A program made the position numbers and the translations under genes. 64,000 nucleotides of DNA from Coprousia sp963931435 (lineage in GTDB: Bacteria > Actinomycetota > Coriobacteriia > Coriobacteriales > Coriobacteriaceae). The stretch is from assembly GCA_963931435.1 (NCBI GenBank), contig OZ007012.1, positions 1,674,001 through 1,738,000 of the forward strand, written 5' to 3'. Each line of letters starts with the position of its first letter. Positions within the stretch are counted from its first letter, which is position 1. The notes under the pieces are model-generated. The model saw only the letters and a list, made by a program, of their open reading frames with translations, had not been told where the DNA came from and ran no database searches. Below, piece by piece: positions 26,535 to 37,351 of this stretch.

Positions 26535-28148
26535 TTAGGCGTCCTTGGAGATGTTGACCTCGGAGTTGACGACGTACACCAGCATGTCCGCGCGCTGCAC
26601 GTAGCCGTGGACGTTCTGGGTGAGACCGGTGCAGACGTCCTCGGAGCCGTAGACGACCATGGGGTCCTTCTCCACGATCTTGCGCAGGGCCTCATGGTAG
26701 ATCTTGGCGCGCTCCTCCTGGTCGCTGACCTCGAGCGCCTGCTGCAGAAGGCTGTCCACCTCGGGATCGTTGAACCCGGCGCCGTTGCCCAGCGCGCCGA
26801 TCTCGCTCGAGCTGAACAGCTTGTTCAGGAAGAAGTACGGATCGGGGTACCAGCTCCACGACATCGCGTACATATCGGCCTGGCCGGAGGCCGCGGTCTC
26901 GGAGAACGCGCCCCAGTCGAGCGTCTTGAGCTCGATGTCGATGTTCAGGTTCTCCTTGAGCTGGCGCTGCACCACCGTGGCGACGTCGACGCGCTGCTGC
27001 GAGTTGCTCGTGTAGTAGGTGAGCGACATGCCGTCCGGATAGCCGGCCTCGGCGAGGAGCTCCTTGGCGCCCTCGGGGTCGTAGGCGGGCACCAGCTCCT
27101 CGACGCTCGCATCGTAGCCCCAGCTCCCCTTGGGCAGGGGCACGGTCGCCTCGGAGCCGCCGCCATAAGGAAAGGCCGCCGCGACGAGGTCCTCGCGGTT
27201 GATGGCCATGAGGATCGCCTTGCGCACGCGCTGGTCGGCGGTGGGGCCGTTCACCTGGTTCATGTAGATGTAGGCGAAGTTCAGGCCGTCGAGCTCCTGG
27301 ACCACGTAGTTGGAATCGTTCATGACCGTCTGGAGCGACTCGCCCTTGAGGTCGGTCACCATGTCGGCGTCGCCGGTGAACAGCGCGTTGGCTGCCTGCG
27401 TCGTGTCGGTGATGACCTTCCAGACCACGCCGTCGAGGTTGGGACGGTCGCCCCAGTAGCCGTCGAAGCGCACGAGCTCGGTCTGCTGGTCGCGCGTGAA
27501 CTGCTTGAGCGAGAACGGGCCCGAGCCCACCAGGTGCTCGCCGAAGCTGTCGCCCCAGCCCTCGACCTCCTCCTGCGGCACGATGGCGTTGCCGGCGTCG
27601 GTGAGCGCGGTGAGGAAGGAGGCGTTGGGGCTCTTGAGCACGCACTCGATCTGCGTGTCGGAGATGACGTTGCAGTGGTCGAGCATGTCGAGGCGGTTCA
27701 TGGCCGAATCGTTGGCCGAGCGCTCCAGGGAGTACTTGACGTCCTCAGCGGTCAGGGCGCGGCCGTCCTGATACTCGCCGGGCTGGAACTTGACGTCGTC
27801 GCGCAGGTTGAACGTGTAGGTGACGCCGTCATCGGACACGGTCCAGTCGGTGGCGAGGCTCGGCACGATCTCGGTCAGGTCCATGGAGTACTGGACCACC
27901 GTGTCGCAGACGTTGTTGATGATCTGCGACTCGTACACGCCGGTGTAGCGGGCCGGGTCGAGGTAGGCCGGAGAGGATGCGAGCGAGATGTTGAGGGTGC
28001 CGCCCGTGGCGCCGCCCGCAGCGGAGCCGGAGCCGCCGCCCTCGGCCGAGCAGCCGGCGGCCGTGACGGCCGCGCCGGCGAGCCCCATCATCAGGGCGCC
28101 GTTGAGAAAGCCCCTCCGGGAGAGGCAGGCGGGGTTGAAGTTTTCCAT
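26535..28148 (-). CDS. Oligopeptide-binding lipoprotein OppA (copy 2)
   Basis: 537 residues. It has a twin-arginine-like SRRGF, a hydrophobic core and lipobox TAAGC (Cys about 33), then the SBP family 5 body. Long stretches match copy 1 (for example SPAYLDP and the NVISDTQ-ECVLKSPNA region), so the pair arose by duplication around pepC. It has its own ribosome binding site (AAGGAGAG) and hairpin terminator. It is a stand-alone gene that could offer a different peptide specificity to the same OppBCDF core. A TATAGT box at 28218-28223 (minus strand) may be its -10. Confidence 0.92.
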   Translation of the reverse strand: MENFNPACLSRRGFLNGALMMGLAGAAVTAAGCSAEGGGSGSAAGGATGGTLNISLASSPAYLDPARYTGVYESQIINNVCDTVVQYSMDLTEIVPSLATDWTVSDDGVTYTFNLRDDVKFQPGEYQDGRALTAEDVKYSLERSANDSAMNRLDMLDHCNVISDTQIECVLKSPNASFLTALTDAGNAIVPQEEVEGWGDSFGEHLVGSGPFSLKQFTRDQQTELVRFDGYWGDRPNLDGVVWKVITDTTQAANALFTGDADMVTDLKGESLQTVMNDSNYVVQELDGLNFAYIYMNQVNGPTADQRVRKAILMAINREDLVAAAFPYGGGSEATVPLPKGSWGYDASVEELVPAYDPEGAKELLAEAGYPDGMSLTYYTSNSQQRVDVATVVQRQLKENLNIDIELKTLDWGAFSETAASGQADMYAMSWSWYPDPYFFLNKLFSSSEIGALGNGAGFNDPEVDSLLQQALEVSDQEERAKIYHEALRKIVEKDPMVVYGSEDVCTGLTQNVHGYVQRADMLVYVVNSEVNISKDA

Positions 28149-28404
28149 AATGCTCTCCTTAGCAGACGAGCCGCCGCGTCCGGCGGGCGCCGGGCGCGTA
28201 CGGGTTGCACATCCCAGTGACTATACGCAGCGCCCCGGAGCCGGGCGCCGCGGGAGCCGAAGTATTCATGGTACGGAAACACGCCGGTCGGCGAACGGAC
28301 ATAGAACGCACGCGTGCGGTCGCGCGGGGTGCTTGGGGTATATAGTTATGCCGTCATCAGCACGACCGCAGGCGCGCCGCGCCCTTTGGAAAGGAGCCCG
28401 TTTC

Positions 28405-29343
28405 ATGTTGTTCCGTCAAATGCTCGAGATCTACGACCTGATCGACAAGCCCCAGGCGAGCGGCGAGGAGGTCGCGACGTTCCTGCGCGAGCGCGGCGCC
28501 GAGGACGTCACCGTCGAGACCGTCTCCGGCGAGCGCGGCTCGACCGACTGCATCAAGATCGTGATCCCCGGCGTGCACGGCAAGAGCCAGGGCGGCGACG
28601 CGCCCACGCTCGGCGTGGTGGGGCGCCTCGGCGGCCTCGGCGCGCGTCCCGAGATGATCGGCGCCGTGTCCGACGGCGACGGCGCCATCGCGGCGCTCAC
28701 CTGCGCGCTCAAGCTCGTCGAGATGCACGCCGCCGGCGACGTGCTCGAGGGCGACGTCATCGTCGCCACCCACATCTGCCCCGATGCGCCCACGCTCCCG
28801 CACGAGCCGGTGCCGTTCATGGACTCGCCCATCGACATGGAGACCATGAACCGCATGGAGGTCGACCCGCGCATGGACGCCATCGTCTCCATCGACACCA
28901 CCAAGGGCAACCGCATCATCAACGTGAACGGCATCGCCATCTCGCCGACGGTCATGCAGGGCTACATCCTGCCCGTCGCGAACGACCTCATGGACGTCAT
29001 GACCCGCGTCACCGGCAAGATGCCGCAGGTCTTCGCGCTGTCGCAGCAGGACATCACCCCGTACGGCAACGACCTCTACCACCTGAACTCGATCCTGCAG
29101 CCCGCCACCGCCACCGCGGCGCCCGTGGTGGGCGTGGCGATCGCCACCGAGCAGATGGTGGCCGGCTGCGCCACGGGCGCCACGCACGGCACCGACGTCG
29201 AGGAGGCGGCGCGCTTTGCGCTCGAGGTGGCCAAGCTCTTCGGGCCGCGCGCCTGCGCGTTCTACGATGAGGGCGAGTTCGCGCACCTCACCGAGCTCTA
29301 CGGCACCTGTGAGCGCTACCAGGGCATGGGCGACGCCTGCTAG
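28405..29343 (+). CDS. DUF1177 family protein
   Basis: 312 residues matching the DUF1177 pattern as I recall it (MLFRQMLEIYDLIDKPQASG, VVGRLGGLGARPEMIGAVSDGDGA, VATHICPDAPTLPHEPVPFM). It has no signal peptide. ATG at 28405 follows AAAGGAG 8 nt upstream, and TATAGT lies about 65 bp upstream as a possible -10. It is divergent from the oppA copy and followed by aroM. In other genomes this pair travels with peptide transporters, which suggests a peptidase or amino-acid-derivative enzyme. The reaction is unknown. Confidence 0.85.
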   Translation: MLFRQMLEIYDLIDKPQASGEEVATFLRERGAEDVTVETVSGERGSTDCIKIVIPGVHGKSQGGDAPTLGVVGRLGGLGARPEMIGAVSDGDGAIAALTCALKLVEMHAAGDVLEGDVIVATHICPDAPTLPHEPVPFMDSPIDMETMNRMEVDPRMDAIVSIDTTKGNRIINVNGIAISPTVMQGYILPVANDLMDVMTRVTGKMPQVFALSQQDITPYGNDLYHLNSILQPATATAAPVVGVAIATEQMVAGCATGATHGTDVEEAARFALEVAKLFGPRACAFYDEGEFAHLTELYGTCERYQGMGDAC

Positions 29344-29438
29344 GCTCCGGTCCGCATCCCGCACCCCTGCCGATGGCGCCCGCGCGCGAGCCGCGACGGG
29401 CGCCATCTTTTATTTCGAACCACCTGAGAGGAGCAAAG

Positions 29439-30110
29439 ATGAGAAAGATCGCGGGCGTGACCATCGGGCAGGCGCCGCGCACCGACATGACGGACGATCT
29501 GGAGGCGCGCCTGGCGCCCGGGCTCGAGCTGGTGCAGTTCGGCGCGCTCGACGCGCTCACCCTCGACGAGGTCGAGCGCGACCTCTCCCCCGCCCCGGGA
29601 GAGGAGGTCCTGGTCTCGCGCATGCGCGACGGGCGCCAGGCGACCATGGGCGCCGGACGGCTCATGCCGCTCATCGAGCGGCGCATCCGCGACGCTGAGG
29701 AGGCGGGCTGCGACGCCGTGATCCTGCTGTGCACCGGCGCCTTCCCGCCGCTCGCCCACCGCGTGCCCCTCGTGTTCCCGCAGAGGCTCTTCAACAGCGT
29801 CGCCCGCGAGCTCGCCGGAGGGCGACCGGTCGCCGTCATGGTGCCCGAGGCGGCGCAGGTCGAGGACGCCCGCGCGCGCTGGGCGCAGATCGGCCTCGAG
29901 ACCGTGATCGAGCACGCCTCGCCCTATGCCGGCGCCGCCGGGGTCGAAGCGGCCGCGGCACGGTTGCGCGGGGCGGACGCGGCGTTCCTCTGCCTCGACT
30001 GCATGGGCTACACCACCCGGATGCGGGCGCTCGCGCGGGAGGCCTCCGGCCTGGACGTGCTGCTGCCCCGCACCCTCGTGGCGAGCGTCGTCTCCGAGCT
30101 CATGGGCTGA
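29439..30110 (+). CDS. aroM: AroM family protein
   Basis: 223 residues with the AroM hallmarks IAGVTIGQAPRTDMTDDL near the start, VLLCTGAFPPL-type core and LDCMGYTTRMR near the end. The function of AroM is unsettled despite its name. ATG at 29439 follows GAGAGGAG. It lies 95 bp behind the DUF1177 gene on the same strand and is probably co-transcribed with it. Confidence 0.88.
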   Translation: MRKIAGVTIGQAPRTDMTDDLEARLAPGLELVQFGALDALTLDEVERDLSPAPGEEVLVSRMRDGRQATMGAGRLMPLIERRIRDAEEAGCDAVILLCTGAFPPLAHRVPLVFPQRLFNSVARELAGGRPVAVMVPEAAQVEDARARWAQIGLETVIEHASPYAGAAGVEAAAARLRGADAAFLCLDCMGYTTRMRALAREASGLDVLLPRTLVASVVSELMG

Positions 30111-30162
30111 GGGCGCCCGGCACCTCTCCGCGACGGCAGCCGCCGCGCTTCCAGCGAGCGGC

Positions 30163-32760
<2,598 letters not shown>

Positions 32761-33011
32761 CGCGTCTCCTCTCCCCTTGCTGTATCCGCCGCCTACGGTA
32801 CCACGACGCGAGCCGCACCGCAGCGGTGGCCGCACGACGTGCGCAACGCCGTTTCAGAATCCCCTACGTGGAACCCCCTGCCGTATGCTCCAGCCCGGCG
32901 CCCCGACCGCTTGCCCGCATCAAACGCCCCAAACGCTCATCGGGCAACCCACCGCCGATCGAACCGCGCCATCGCGCCCGCCATCGTTCCCGCATGGAAA
33001 CAAAAAGCCCC

Positions 33012-33039
33012 TTGACCCGCCGCGCGCGAGGACTATGAT
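33012..33039 (+). promoter_or_regulatory. Sigma-70-type promoter of the duplicated membrane protein
   Basis: TTGACC (33012-33017), 16 bp, TATGAT (33034-33039), about 40 bp before the start at 33079. The rest of the 318-bp gap 32761-33078 shows nothing else I can name. Confidence 0.65.
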
Positions 33040-33078
33040 GCCGATCATCGAAGGCAAACCCCCGTCGGGGAGGACGCT

Positions 33079-33780
33079 ATGGAGAACTTCATCGGATTGG
33101 GTCTGGGCGTCTGCATCGCGCTGATGGGCGCCTATATGATCGCGACGGGCGACCCGCGTCTGCTGCACAGCTACCACTACGCCACCACGCCGGTCGCCGA
33201 ACTGCCTGCGCTCGCGCGCGAGACGGGCGCCGGGCTGGTGGGATGCGGGCTGAGCGTCGCCTTCATCGTGCCGACGTTTCTGCCCGATCTATTCACCGTC
33301 CTGGGCGTGGTCATGCTCGTGCTGAGCATCGCCGGGATGCTCGCCTCGATCGTGCGCCACAACGGCGGCCTCATGACGTTCTCCAGCAGGCCCGGTGCAT
33401 CCCGAGGCATTCTGCCCGGCTGGGGCATGCGCGGGCGCGTGGCCGTGTGCGCCCTCATCGGGGCGGTGTGCGCGCTCATCGCCATCGTGCCCGGCATCCA
33501 GATGATCGCCTCCGGCGACGTGGGCGCGCTCCACGACTACCACTACGTCAACGTCGCGCCGGCCGACCTGCCCCGGCTCGCCGCGGCCGAGGGCGTGTGC
33601 CTGATCGCGCTCGGCGTCGCCATCGTGGTGGGCATGGTCGGCGGCGCGGGCATGATGGGACAGCGTCCCGCGCCCCTCTGGAGCAAGGTGGCCACGGGAC
33701 TCTGCCTGGCGCTCCTCTGCGGCGGCCTCGCCGGGATGCTCGGCGCCATCATCTACTTCAACGGCTCGCTCATGGGCTAG
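33079..33780 (+). CDS. Six-helix membrane protein with internal duplication (DUF3784-like)
   Basis: 233 residues. Two halves repeat the same plan: helix, then a short outside loop (GDPRLLHSYHYATTP, about 22-36; SGDVGALHDYHYVNV, about 147-161), then a region with LPALAR / LPRLAA and two helices. The HxYHY loop and helix spacing resemble DUF3784-type small membrane proteins, here fused in tandem. The DUF call is weak. There are no enzyme motifs. Start ATG follows GGGGAGGA. Confidence 0.75.
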   Translation: MENFIGLGLGVCIALMGAYMIATGDPRLLHSYHYATTPVAELPALARETGAGLVGCGLSVAFIVPTFLPDLFTVLGVVMLVLSIAGMLASIVRHNGGLMTFSSRPGASRGILPGWGMRGRVAVCALIGAVCALIAIVPGIQMIASGDVGALHDYHYVNVAPADLPRLAAAEGVCLIALGVAIVVGMVGGAGMMGQRPAPLWSKVATGLCLALLCGGLAGMLGAIIYFNGSLMG

Positions 33781-33789
33781 ACGGGGCGA

Positions 33790-33830
33790 CGCCCCCGCCC
33801 CGGAGCTTTTCTCGCCCGGGAGCGGGGGCG
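33790..33830. terminator. GC hairpin between convergent genes
   Basis: CGCCCCCGC (33790-33798) pairs with GCGGGGGCG (33822-33830), with an inner CCCGG/CCGGG and a TTTT in the loop. It lies between the convergent membrane-protein and aldo/keto reductase genes. Confidence 0.45.
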
Positions 33831-33884
33831 CCTGGAACCTCGGCGCCGCGAACCGACGCGCCGACATCTGCCGCTCGGTCGCCC

Positions 33885-35018
33885 CTACGCGTCGAAGACC
33901 TCGGCGCACTCCTTCAGGAAGTCGATGACCGAGAGGTTCTGCGGGCAGGCGCCCTCGCACTGGCCGCAGGCGATGCAGTCGCTCGCGCGCCCGGCGTCCG
34001 GGGCGCTGACGGCGCGCTCGTAGTCGTGCTTGCCGCCTTCGATATCTCCCCAGATGAGCTGCTTGTTGCGCGCCGCGAAGATGTCGGGGATGGGGATGCG
34101 CTGCGGGCAGCCCTCCGTGCAGTAGTGGCATCCCGTGCAGGGGATGGAATCCGTGTCGGCGATGATTCTCTGGGCCTGCGCGATCACGGCGCGCTCCTCG
34201 TCGGTCAGCGGCTTGAAGTCGCGCATGTAGGACACGTTGTCCTCGACCTGCTCGAGGTTGGACATGCCCGAGAGCACCGTGATGATGCCGTCGAGCGAAG
34301 CGGCGAAGCGGATCGCCCACGAGGCGAGCGACGCCTCGGGCTCGGCGTCATGCAGCAGGTCGGCCACGGCGGGCATGGGGTTGGCGAGCGTGCCGCCCTT
34401 GACGGGCTCCATGATCACCACGGGCTTGCCGTGCTTGCGGGCCATCTCCCAGTTGGCGCGCGACTGCTGGCGCGGGTCCTCCCAGTCGGCGTAGTTGATC
34501 TGCAGCTGCACGAAGTCGACGTCCGGGTGCGCGGTCAGCAGCTCGTCGAGCAGCTCGGGCGAATCATGGAACGAGAATCCCCAGTGCTTGATGAGGCCCT
34601 TCTCCTTCTGCTCGCGCACGAAGTCCCACGCGCCGTACTCGTCGTATTTGGCGCGGTTGCCCGCCTGCAGGGCATGGAGCAGGTAGTAGTCGAAGTACCC
34701 CGCCCCCGTGCGCTCCAGGCTGGTGAAGAACTGCTGGCGCGCCGCCTCGGCATCGGGCGCCTGCATCCAGGCGTTCAGCTTGGTGGCGATGGTGAAGCTC
34801 TCGCGCGGATAGCGATCCACGAGCGCAGCCTTGAGCGCCGCCTCCGAGGCGCCGTTGTCGTAGACGAACGCCGTGTCGAAGTACGTGAGCCCGGCGTCCA
34901 TGAAGCGGTCGACCATGGCCTTGGTCTGCTCGATGTCGATCGAGCCGTCATCCAGCTTGGGCAGGCGCATGAAGCCGAAACCCAGCTTTGGCGTGTTCTC
35001 TCCCAGATAGCGTTCCAT
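33885..35018 (-). CDS. Aldo/keto reductase with two C-terminal 4Fe-4S clusters
   Basis: 377 residues. The AKR barrel has the tetrad D48, Y53, K80 and H115 (FDTAFVYDNG, IATKL, YYLLHA). The last 90 residues are a ferredoxin-like tail with CTGCHYCTEGCP and CIACGQCEGACPQ, both complete four-Cys motifs. Such AKRs are common in anaerobes and may take electrons from ferredoxin; the substrate is unknown. The start at 35018 follows AAAGGGGAG. The family length is usual. Confidence 0.92.
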   Translation of the reverse strand: MERYLGENTPKLGFGFMRLPKLDDGSIDIEQTKAMVDRFMDAGLTYFDTAFVYDNGASEAALKAALVDRYPRESFTIATKLNAWMQAPDAEAARQQFFTSLERTGAGYFDYYLLHALQAGNRAKYDEYGAWDFVREQKEKGLIKHWGFSFHDSPELLDELLTAHPDVDFVQLQINYADWEDPRQQSRANWEMARKHGKPVVIMEPVKGGTLANPMPAVADLLHDAEPEASLASWAIRFAASLDGIITVLSGMSNLEQVEDNVSYMRDFKPLTDEERAVIAQAQRIIADTDSIPCTGCHYCTEGCPQRIPIPDIFAARNKQLIWGDIEGGKHDYERAVSAPDAGRASDCIACGQCEGACPQNLSVIDFLKECAEVFDA

Positions 35019-35405
35019 CTCTCCCCTTTCGATCGGCGCAATCGGACGCCTCGCGCGACGATTCCGCGCGCCGCGGCGCCCGATCCCCTTATTCCCTTGG
35101 AGCTCGCTCAAGATATACCGGGATGGCGGATTTATTACCCTCGGGCGCGGGCAGGCGGATACGCGGGCATCTCCCCGGCGCCAGCGGGTACACTCAACAG
35201 CAGCGCTCGGACCCAGCCGGCTGCACGGCACGGATCGCCGGTCCGCATTCCGGGCCCGCCCCCAGCAGTCCGCTACGCGCCGTGACGCTGCGTGCGCCGG
35301 AGGCGGTCGCCCGCTGACCGCCCGTCCGCCGCACCGCAGCTCGCCGCGGCGCCTTGAGTCACTACCCCGCCGCGCCGGTCGGCGCCGGCGCCAAGGAGGT
35401 TTTCC
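35019..35405. other. Intergenic region between aldo/keto reductase and mscS
   Basis: 387 bp between divergent genes. It holds a possible minus-strand -10 (TATATC near 35113-35118) and a plus-strand TACACT near 35188, but no convincing partner -35 boxes. There is no credible coding frame; open frames across it have no ribosome binding site. Confidence 0.4.
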
Positions 35406-36188
35406 ATGCACGAGATCTTCAACGCGACCCTCTCCATCGTCAACCACCCCCTGTTCCGCGACGCGTTCTGGGCGGTCGTGCTCGCCATCGCCACGTCCGT
35501 CATCGCCAAGCTCGCGGTGCGCGCCGTCTCGCACATGCTGCACAGCGATTCGAACCCGCTGCCCACCTCGAGCATCATCATCAACATCGTCCGGGCGATC
35601 GTGTGGATCATCGGCGGATCGATCATCCTCGACAGCTGCTTCAACGTGAACACCAGCTCGCTCATCACCGCCCTCGGCGTCGGCGGCATCGCCGTCTCCC
35701 TGGGGTTCCAGGACACGCTCGCCAACCTCATCGGCGGGGTGCAGGTCACGTTCATGGGGATCGTGAAACCCGGCGACAACATCGAGGTGGGCAGCGAATC
35801 CGGCGTGGTGCAGGACGTCTCATGGCGGCACACCACCATCCGCGACGCGCTCGGCCAGACCATCATCGTCCCCAACTCCATCATCTCAACCACCGCCCTC
35901 GTACACCTGCTGCCCGCGAACCGGGCCACCGTGCCGTTCGCCATCCCCCGCGCGCAGCTGGGCGAGACCGGCGGCGACGCGATCGACGCCCTCTCCGAGC
36001 GCATCGTCGCCTGCGCGCGCGAGGCGGCCGGCGGCGTCTCGCCCGTGGTGGACGGGCCGCGCGTGTTCTTTTCGGAAATCACGGAGCTGGGTATCAAGGG
36101 CAAGGTCATCCTGCAGGTTGAAGACGCCGGCGCGACGGCGCGGGCAGCAGATGCCATCGTGCGCGCCATCGCGCGCGACCTGAGCTGA
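35406..36188 (+). CDS. mscS: Small-conductance mechanosensitive channel, MscS family
   Basis: 260 residues. Three N-terminal helices include the pore-lining TM3 pattern (ITALGVGGIAVSLGFQDTLANLIGG), then the beta domain (VKPGDNIEVGS, VSWRHTTIRDALGQTIIVPNS) and a short C-terminal alpha/beta part. It opens under membrane tension to release solutes. Ribosome binding site AAGGAGG lies 6 nt before the ATG. Confidence 0.93.
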   Translation: MHEIFNATLSIVNHPLFRDAFWAVVLAIATSVIAKLAVRAVSHMLHSDSNPLPTSSIIINIVRAIVWIIGGSIILDSCFNVNTSSLITALGVGGIAVSLGFQDTLANLIGGVQVTFMGIVKPGDNIEVGSESGVVQDVSWRHTTIRDALGQTIIVPNSIISTTALVHLLPANRATVPFAIPRAQLGETGGDAIDALSERIVACAREAAGGVSPVVDGPRVFFSEITELGIKGKVILQVEDAGATARAADAIVRAIARDLS

Positions 36189-36633
36189 GGGCGGCCCGGC
36201 ACGCGGGACGCTTCGTGCTGCCCGCCGTGTGCCGGGTGCCCACCGGACCGCACGCGGAGCGCTTCGCGCCGTCCGCCTGTTTCCATTCCGTTGCGCGCGC
36301 CCATGTAACGCGTGGGACATATCGCTCGGGTACAAAGAGGGGGCGAGAGCGGAAGGCGTCCGCGCGGCTCGACCACGAGCCGTCCGCAGCGGTTCGCCCG
36401 CTGCGACTCGGAAACGCTGCTGGGCGCGGTTCATCCGCAAGGAACCGGCCATGTGCCTGCGGGAAGTTCCGAGCGAGCGGGCCGGTCGTGCGATATGGCG
36501 ACCGCTCGGGTACGCACCTGGTGCCCGGAACGCTTCGCAGCGCGTCTCCCGTCCCCCTGGGCCGAAGACGCACCGGCTCTAGAACGCAAGAAGCTCGTCC
36601 CACCATCCGGATCACCCACGAAAGGCGGAAACG
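36189..36633. other. Intergenic region without recognisable gene
   Basis: 445 bp between mscS and the GNAT gene. A short phrase CGCTCGGGTAC occurs twice (about 36324 and 36505). I find no RNA gene, credible coding frame or clear promoter. Confidence 0.4.
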
Positions 36634-36915
36634 ATGAACGAATTTGAGATCGAGGTCCACTCGCACGCGGTTTGCTGCGCCACCGCCGACGGCACCATCT
36701 TGGCCGAGGTGACGTTCCCCGATGCCGAACCGGGAGTGGTGGATATCAACCATACGTTCGTGGACGAGCGCCTGCGCGGCCAGGGCATCGCCAGCAAGCT
36801 GCTGCGCCAGGTAGCCCAGGAGCTCAAGGAGACCGGGCGGCGCGCAAAGCCCACGTGCAGCTACGCCGTCAGCTGGTTCGAGAAGCATCCCGAGTGGAGC
36901 GAGGTGCTCGCCTAG
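36634..36915 (+). CDS. Small GNAT-type N-acetyltransferase (YjdJ-like)
   Basis: 93 residues of the minimal GNAT fold: an N-terminal sheet, VDINHTFVDERLRGQGIASKLL (acetyl-CoA loop RGQGIA) and C-terminal CSYAVSWFEKHPEW. These small proteins (Gcn5-related, GNAT_2) have unknown acceptors. Start is preceded by GAAAGG. The last 47 bp overlap the end of the opposite-strand XRE frame. Confidence 0.9.
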   Translation: MNEFEIEVHSHAVCCATADGTILAEVTFPDAEPGVVDINHTFVDERLRGQGIASKLLRQVAQELKETGRRAKPTCSYAVSWFEKHPEWSEVLA

Positions 36916-37318
36916 TCCGCGGCTCCGATGCCATGAGCCGGTAACGTACAATTTCTTGCGCACTTTGACAGCGGAATAGCGTCCAGATAGGAAGGAGGGC
37001 ACGGCCCGCCCCGGTATGATTCGAGAACAGACGTTGGGTCTCCACGACGCTGCAGTCCAGACCAAACGCGAGCATGATGGCATTGTCGCGCCCGGGCAGG
37101 CTCTTGCTCTTGAAGATGTCGTACACGAAGGTGCCGTTGACGCCCGAGCGGCGTGCCAGCTCGGAGCGGTTGAGCCCGCGATCCTCCAGCTGCGCGGCCA
37201 GGTAATCGGGAAGCGCGCGGTCGATGGTCTCGCCTTGGTCCAGATAGGCCTCGGGCGATGCCGCCGCACGCAGGCGCTCAAGCAAGTCTTCGGTCAATCG
37301 TTCCTCTGACAGCGCCAT
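36869..37318 (-). pseudogene. XRE-type HTH regulator, 3'-truncated
   Basis: The frame encodes 149 residues. Residues 1-106 are a well-formed HTH protein (NRSELARRSGVNGTFVYDIFKSK, then AIMLAFGLDCSVVETQRLF) of a type usually followed by a second conserved C-terminal segment. After residue 106 (about 37001) the sequence turns to low-quality Arg/Ser/Thr-rich residues and runs into the 3' end of the convergent GNAT gene. I could not find the missing segment in another frame, so a deletion rather than a simple frameshift is likely. ATG at 37318 has AGGGGAT upstream. A shortened functional protein cannot be excluded. Confidence 0.55.
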
Positions 37319-37351
37319 GAGCATCCCCTGCCGCATCCATACGCCCAGCGG

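Noticed and set aside
36189..36633. Riboswitch or small RNA in the gap before the GNAT gene
   Set aside because: Repeated CGCTCGGGTAC and possible pairings are too weak, and no known riboswitch core could be recognised.
37016..37309. Plus-strand frame opposite the XRE gene, with TTGACA and GAAGGAGG upstream
   Set aside because: The ribosome-like site is too far from the ATG and the translation is the mirror of the HTH gene; kept as coincidence.
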